Under the pieces are notes generated by a model. It saw nothing but the letters and a program-made list of their open reading frames with translations. It was not told where the DNA came from and did not search any database. A DNA stretch of 64,000 nt from Schistocephalus solidus (taxonomy: Eukaryota > Platyhelminthes > Cestoda > Diphyllobothriidea > Diphyllobothriidae): assembly GCA_017591395.1 (NCBI GenBank), contig WEDG01006501.1:16468-80467 (forward strand), written 5' to 3'. The position numbers were made by a program, and so were the translations under genes. Every line of letters starts with the position of its first letter. The stretch's first letter is position 1. Positions 59,750-64,000 of the stretch are shown piece after piece.

Positions 59750-62700
59750 GTAAGAGGGCGTTTATATGCCGCTGGCACTGTTTCTACCCTACGAATGACG
59801 ATAACTGTGATTGCATTCTTATTTGTTGGCGGTTGCGGTTTCTTGCCGCGGTATACTCACCAGTCTACCAAGTCGACCTTCTAAAGTAGATGGTTACTTT
59901 ACTATTGGAAGGCAGAATAAACTATAACCAAGCTTGCGGATTTGCGGAAGGATATCTTATCAGCAGGAAGAGGATCCTTAATGCCTAAGCCAGGTGAACT
60001 GAACTATTCACTTGGCTTATACCGCGGTAGGCGGATATGTTGCGGAATCCGAGACACTGGCGTGCATCTCTCTTTCATTCCTCGAAACTGACCTTTGGAC
60101 GAGACCTTGGACGCATGTTAAAGAATTCTTCATTTATTTTAGGATAGGATATGGAAATTGGTACCCCGCGTAGTACGGGTGACCTTGCGCTAACTTACAG
60201 AAAGGGTACCCACAACCTTAGCCAGAGCCCTAATCTCCCGAAATTTAGCGTGTACTCATATTTACTCTGGTTTCTGGGGTACCTAGTTCCATGTAGCTGG
60301 CGGATTTCAGCTCAAATGTTCATATCAACTTTCGGATCGAGCCTGATAAATTCTGTTCCGAAGGGCTTGCTCCAAGTTCGCGCATTCATTGCTTCGGAAC
60401 TTAAACAGTATTTTGCATTGTTCGGGGGGAGCATTATCTGCTCGTAAACTCGGCTTAATCCGTAACACTTTCTGAAAGCATTGCAGTCTATTTATTTGCT
60501 TTTCGTACAGGACACGGTCAATGCACATCTCCTCCCCGAACTTCACTCCATTTGGGAGAAAGGATACTCAAACGCTGCAACAGAATTTTCATTCTTTTGA
60601 ATTTTCGCATTCCCCTTCAAGCCAACCACTAAAAGTAGTAAAATAGAATTTGTGGTTGGGTGGAGTATTTGTAGGATGCAGATAATGCGCAACCGTGCAC
60701 CTGTCAGACGTAACGATTCCCGCATTCGTTGCAACTGTTCATCGTGGGTACTATGATTTCTTCATCGCCGGCCTTCGAATCCTCAAATATCACGATTATA
60801 TCAGTGGTCTTGGTGATGGACCTGATAATTACTCGATTTCTTGGCTCGCCAGTTATGTCACTGGAAACGGTACTCAGCTGCACGATCCCCGCGTGATAAA
60901 CTCCGCTGCCCAGGCAAAGTCTTGGGCGGTGATGCCTACGTGCGTCGACTGACTGCCGACCGCAGAACCACGAATCAGGCAGGTCACAATTTACTCGGTT
61001 GCCTTACCTCTCTTGAGTATTTCACCTTCCTAGAACCTGAAGGTGTGAACAGCCAGTTGAAAGTTGGCGTCATTCTTCACTTCTAGTACATGTCCGCCTA
61101 CCCGCCTGCTAGGCAACTTATCGGTTTCCGCAGATCCCAACGTTGCTTGCTCCAATGAGTTGTCAGATAAGAAATCCGAAATATCAAGCGAATAAAAGTG
61201 TTGTCTCGGAGAGATCGTATCTTGTTGACTGCTTCCTAGAACTCCAATTCTAGGGATTTCCAGGGCATTGGGCTTCATTCTGCCTTCCTGCAGATTTTGC
61301 TCAGGTGCTGTGCTAACGAACAGATGAGTCATGCTGCCATAATTTGATGTGACAAACCTAGGAGGGGCGAGACAGGTACGCGTGCTCTTTGCTCCCCAAC
61401 GCATTATCGTTTTCGCTTTTCGCCGATCCGGCCTGGTTTTTCTTCTTCACTGGCAGCTCTCCGCCCGCCTTCCTACTTCCAGTTTCCTACATTCGAACGG
61501 ACACACGCACAGACTGTGGACGAATTGGGTCCTCGGGGTAGAGTAGTTTCCAATGAATTCTAAGCGAAACTTCCTCCGCTGCTCCATTCTCTAGCCGCCC
61601 ATGGAGTTTATCAATAAGTACTTACCTGTGGTATATCCCTTGGCCGAACTGAACAGCATCCTTTCCACGAAGGAAGGGATGCTAGGAGGCTTACCCCAAA
61701 ATGGTATCCACACCCATTTTATTTCGTGTGCTCACCCATTCCTGCTCGGTTTTGTTTTCATACTACAGTTGACACAGTCTGCCACTACGCCTTTCTTTGG
61801 ATCTGAAGCTCCCCGCTCTACGCTTTTTAACTGGTTTGAACATCCATTCTCCTACAGATTGGCCAGGCAGATTTCAGGCAAGTAAAAGCTCTCCTACAGC
61901 ATCCCCTCTCACCTGGTAACTCTTTTGCGGTGGTTACCGATTTTAAAACCCCTGCTCTCCCACAGAAGCAAATGACCGCAAATATTTTCTCTGCCTGGAG
62001 GCCTCACCCCGCCCCGTTAATTATCAACAACACTAGTATTATCCCACCACCTCCTCCTCGTCTGTCTTCTGTCTGGCTTGAAAATGCTTACACCTTGGGT
62101 GGTCGAACTTGCATAGTAATCTGATGGGAGGAGTCTGGCGTGCTGCCACTATCAACCTCAAACTTTGGACAGATGCTGTTTTTAGTCAATGCTTGTCCAC
62201 CCTGTTGCACTGCTTTTGTTGCACTCACTCTGCAATTTAGCCACTGTGACTCAAATCCTCCCCCTTCCCTCACGGGTAAACTCCAGCATTTGCTGGTATG
62301 GCCTGTGACTCCATCTACATTCACGGGTTTCTCCTGATCTGTAGTCTCCCCCTTCCCCGGTCTCACCTCGAAATGACGTCGGCGACGTGGTCTTGCAGGG
62401 GATTCGATTAGAGTTTTCTTCCACATCCCCTTGTACTTTAACACTCTTGAGCAACAATACAGAACGGCGATATTCAATTGGAAATTTCCTACTGTCCTTT
62501 TGCTGGAACTGTCAAATGTCTGGCGTAGTGTTTCGTGTAACCGGTCTCTCTCTCTCTCTCTCTTCTGCCTCACAGTGTTCGATGTTTGTATAAACTGGTT
62601 GTAATTTTGTTTCGGGGGCACGGGCACACACACATAGGTCGTTTCGTGCCGTGTGGAAAACAACCTGTTTCTTATACCTACCTTTCAAGGAGCGAGAGAC

Positions 62701-63455
62701 GAGGACTATTATACTACAACTCGCGTTCGAAGTTTGTTTTCCCACGCTCCGCGTCATGTCAACGTCTGAAAAATAACCTCCCGGAACTTCTATTCCATGC
62801 GCGTAAGGCAGATTTCTCCATTTGCTAATCGTGTATCTGTCCGTGACCCTCCTGTCAGCAGTATCGTCATTTCAGGCTAGCTTGTTGGTCATCTATTTCT
62901 CCCCCACCCCCTCACAGACATAAGTGTTCCGAGGGCTCTGTACATTGATGGATTCTGTGCATGTGTGCAACTGTCTCGGAAGTGGCACTGGCTATGGCCC
63001 CGACGCCGCGACTGTTGAATGTCTGACACTTCAACCCCCACGTTCTTGTTCACATCGGTGAAAAATGAGGTACGCGCAGACTTTCTCGCGCTGCTTGGCC
63101 TCACCGGCGACCACTGATGTAGACTCACTTCGGGACATCTAGACAAAATTGCATCATAAGCTGTTTGTAGGCACTGCCCTATCGGAAAATTTGGGTACCC
63201 ACTGAGTACGACATTTGCATGGCCCATGCGCCATTTTAACCTATTGAATTTAAGTTTTCTCATCTGAGGAGTATCCGGAGGAGTATCTCATTTCCTTCTG
63301 TCATTTGCAGTTTTTATTCCTCAACTTGCGGTCTAACACATTAGCCAAGCTCTTTCGGACCACGCGTAAAAACGCATTTCGTCTGCAAACTGGAACTCTC
63401 ATCCTGTTAAGACCCAGCTGCTAATTTGTAGTCGCGTTCAAACCGGTATTCTCTA
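59750..63455 (+). other. Glypican intron 5 (at least 4.2 kb), no further exon found
   Basis: Donor GTAAGAGG. I looked for a phase-0 exon with the next family blocks and found none I would accept. A telomere-like fragment lies at 60150-60250 (GGATATGGAAATTGGTACCC, GTGACCTTGCGCTAACTTAC). A TCTC run lies at 62546-62560. The remaining sequence is unassigned. Confidence 0.5.
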
Positions 63456-63459
63456 ACCC

Positions 63460-64000
63460 TGAAGAATCACGACGACATGACGGTTCGACCGTAGTAGTCT
63501 GACGATGTCCACCGTATACTCCACATCAGGTGGTGCAGGGACGGTGACTTACGCATGGATTAGTTTTAAGTGATTGTAGCCTTGAGCTGCAGCTGCCGCA
63601 CTCTCTCCTCTCCCACCTGAGCCCGGTGCCAAGACAGAGTCAAGAAGACCGGAGGCGGGAGAGGGCGCAGGTGGCTGTCATGGCCGGAGCCGCCCCTGGG
63701 TGTAACACCACACCTGAATCGGATCCCACGGAGTGGGAGTGTCATAAAGGCCACATTCAGAAGGAGCCATTGCAGCCTGACTCTCAGTCCACCAGTCAGC
63801 CACTACACACAAAACACACATTTGGCTGACCACGCGGTACGAGTGTTCCCGTCAGTTGGCAACCTTCCAAGCCACGGCTTTTAGCGCATCGTGATAGTTT
63901 CAAGCGCCTCGGATTGTTTATAGGGAGAAAAATGCGCTGTGCTGTTGACCTCACTCTCTCCCCCACCACACACTCAGACCACCGTCCGAGCCGATCAGTT
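63460..64000 (-). repeat. GC-rich dispersed repeat family, copy 6 (inverted, runs off the window)
   Basis: The + strand reads GACGATGTCCACCGTATACT, GGGACGGTGACTTACGCATG, CCACCTGAGCCCGGTGCCAA, GACAGAGTCAAGAAGACCGG, CGGATCCCACGGAGTGGGAG, GTCATAAAGGCCACATTCAG, GGCAACCTTCCAAGCCACGG, TGTTGACCTCACTCTCTCCC and CCGTCCGAGCCGATCAGTT. This is the exact inverse order of copy 2 (26920-27470), so the family unit is at least 540 bp. Confidence 0.85.

Noticed and set aside
60695..60952. Open frame with WLASYVTGNGTQLHDPRV as the next glypican exon
   Set aside because: A weak likeness to the V-T-G-N-G-L-x-N-Q-x-N-N-P-E-V block, but no C-W-N-G before it, wrong surroundings, and no splice sites with the required phase.
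61601..61885. Open frame after a CTCTAG acceptor as a glypican exon
   Set aside because: Phase would fit, but the peptide has no resemblance to the expected C-terminal lobe.
62490..62530. CWNCQMSG as the glypican C-W-N-G motif
   Set aside because: The Gly is replaced by Cys, flanking residues do not match, and no phase-0 acceptor fits.

Overview
The window looks like nuclear DNA of a metazoan, most probably a parasitic flatworm and perhaps a large-genome tapeworm. There is almost no uninterrupted coding sequence, one animal gene is spread over more than 57 kb, its first intron is only 34 nt (a size known from flatworm 5' introns), and the rest is packed with Penelope-like elements, a dead mariner, tRNA-derived repeats and TA microsatellites. 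The species assignment is inference; the metazoan assignment is not in doubt.

The only host gene I can support is a glypican (GPI-anchored heparan sulfate proteoglycan core protein) on the + strand. Five exons (1739-1910, 1945-2109, 11926-12431, 47002-47215, 59619-59749) have GT/AG boundaries and join without a phase break into 396 codons: signal peptide, cysteine-rich N-terminal domain with the CC box, the helical region, the H-C-x-x-x-C segment with the alternating cysteines, and the R-L-E...F-N block. The C-terminal part (glycosaminoglycan attachment, GPI signal) was not found and probably lies downstream.

Layout: 1-1738, 5' flank; 2.1-11.9 kb, intron 2 with degenerate telomere-like repeats; 12.4-47.0 kb, a 34.6-kb intron 3 carrying a tRNA-derived composite repeat with a huge (GTA)n tract (13 kb), a 124-bp sequence duplication (18.6 kb), an AT-rich 1.1-kb repeat pair (23-25 kb), a GC-rich dispersed family (26.5-27.5, 33.7-34.3, 37.3 kb), a mariner fossil (31.6-32.5 kb), a LINE RT fossil (33.0 kb), two Penelope-like elements in opposite orientation (41.0-43.0 kb) and a nest of inverted repeats (43.2-44.3 kb); 47.2-59.6 kb, intron 4 with a 3 x 354-bp tandem array and a third Penelope fragment (56.8-57.5 kb); 59.75-64 kb, intron 5.

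The most interesting item is the 354-bp array at 49540-50596. Read on the minus strand, copies 2 and 3 carry a complete set of type I hammerhead ribozyme core boxes (CUGAGGA, a G-C closed stem II, GAAA, a palindromic stem III, a U-H cleavage site and a matching stem I), and the array begins and ends within about 3 nt of the predicted cleavage site. That is the architecture of a retrozyme, a non-autonomous retroelement propagated as ribozyme-cut circular RNA. Penelope-like elements with GIY-YIG domains and their own hammerhead-like boxes lie in the same window and could be the mobilising machinery.
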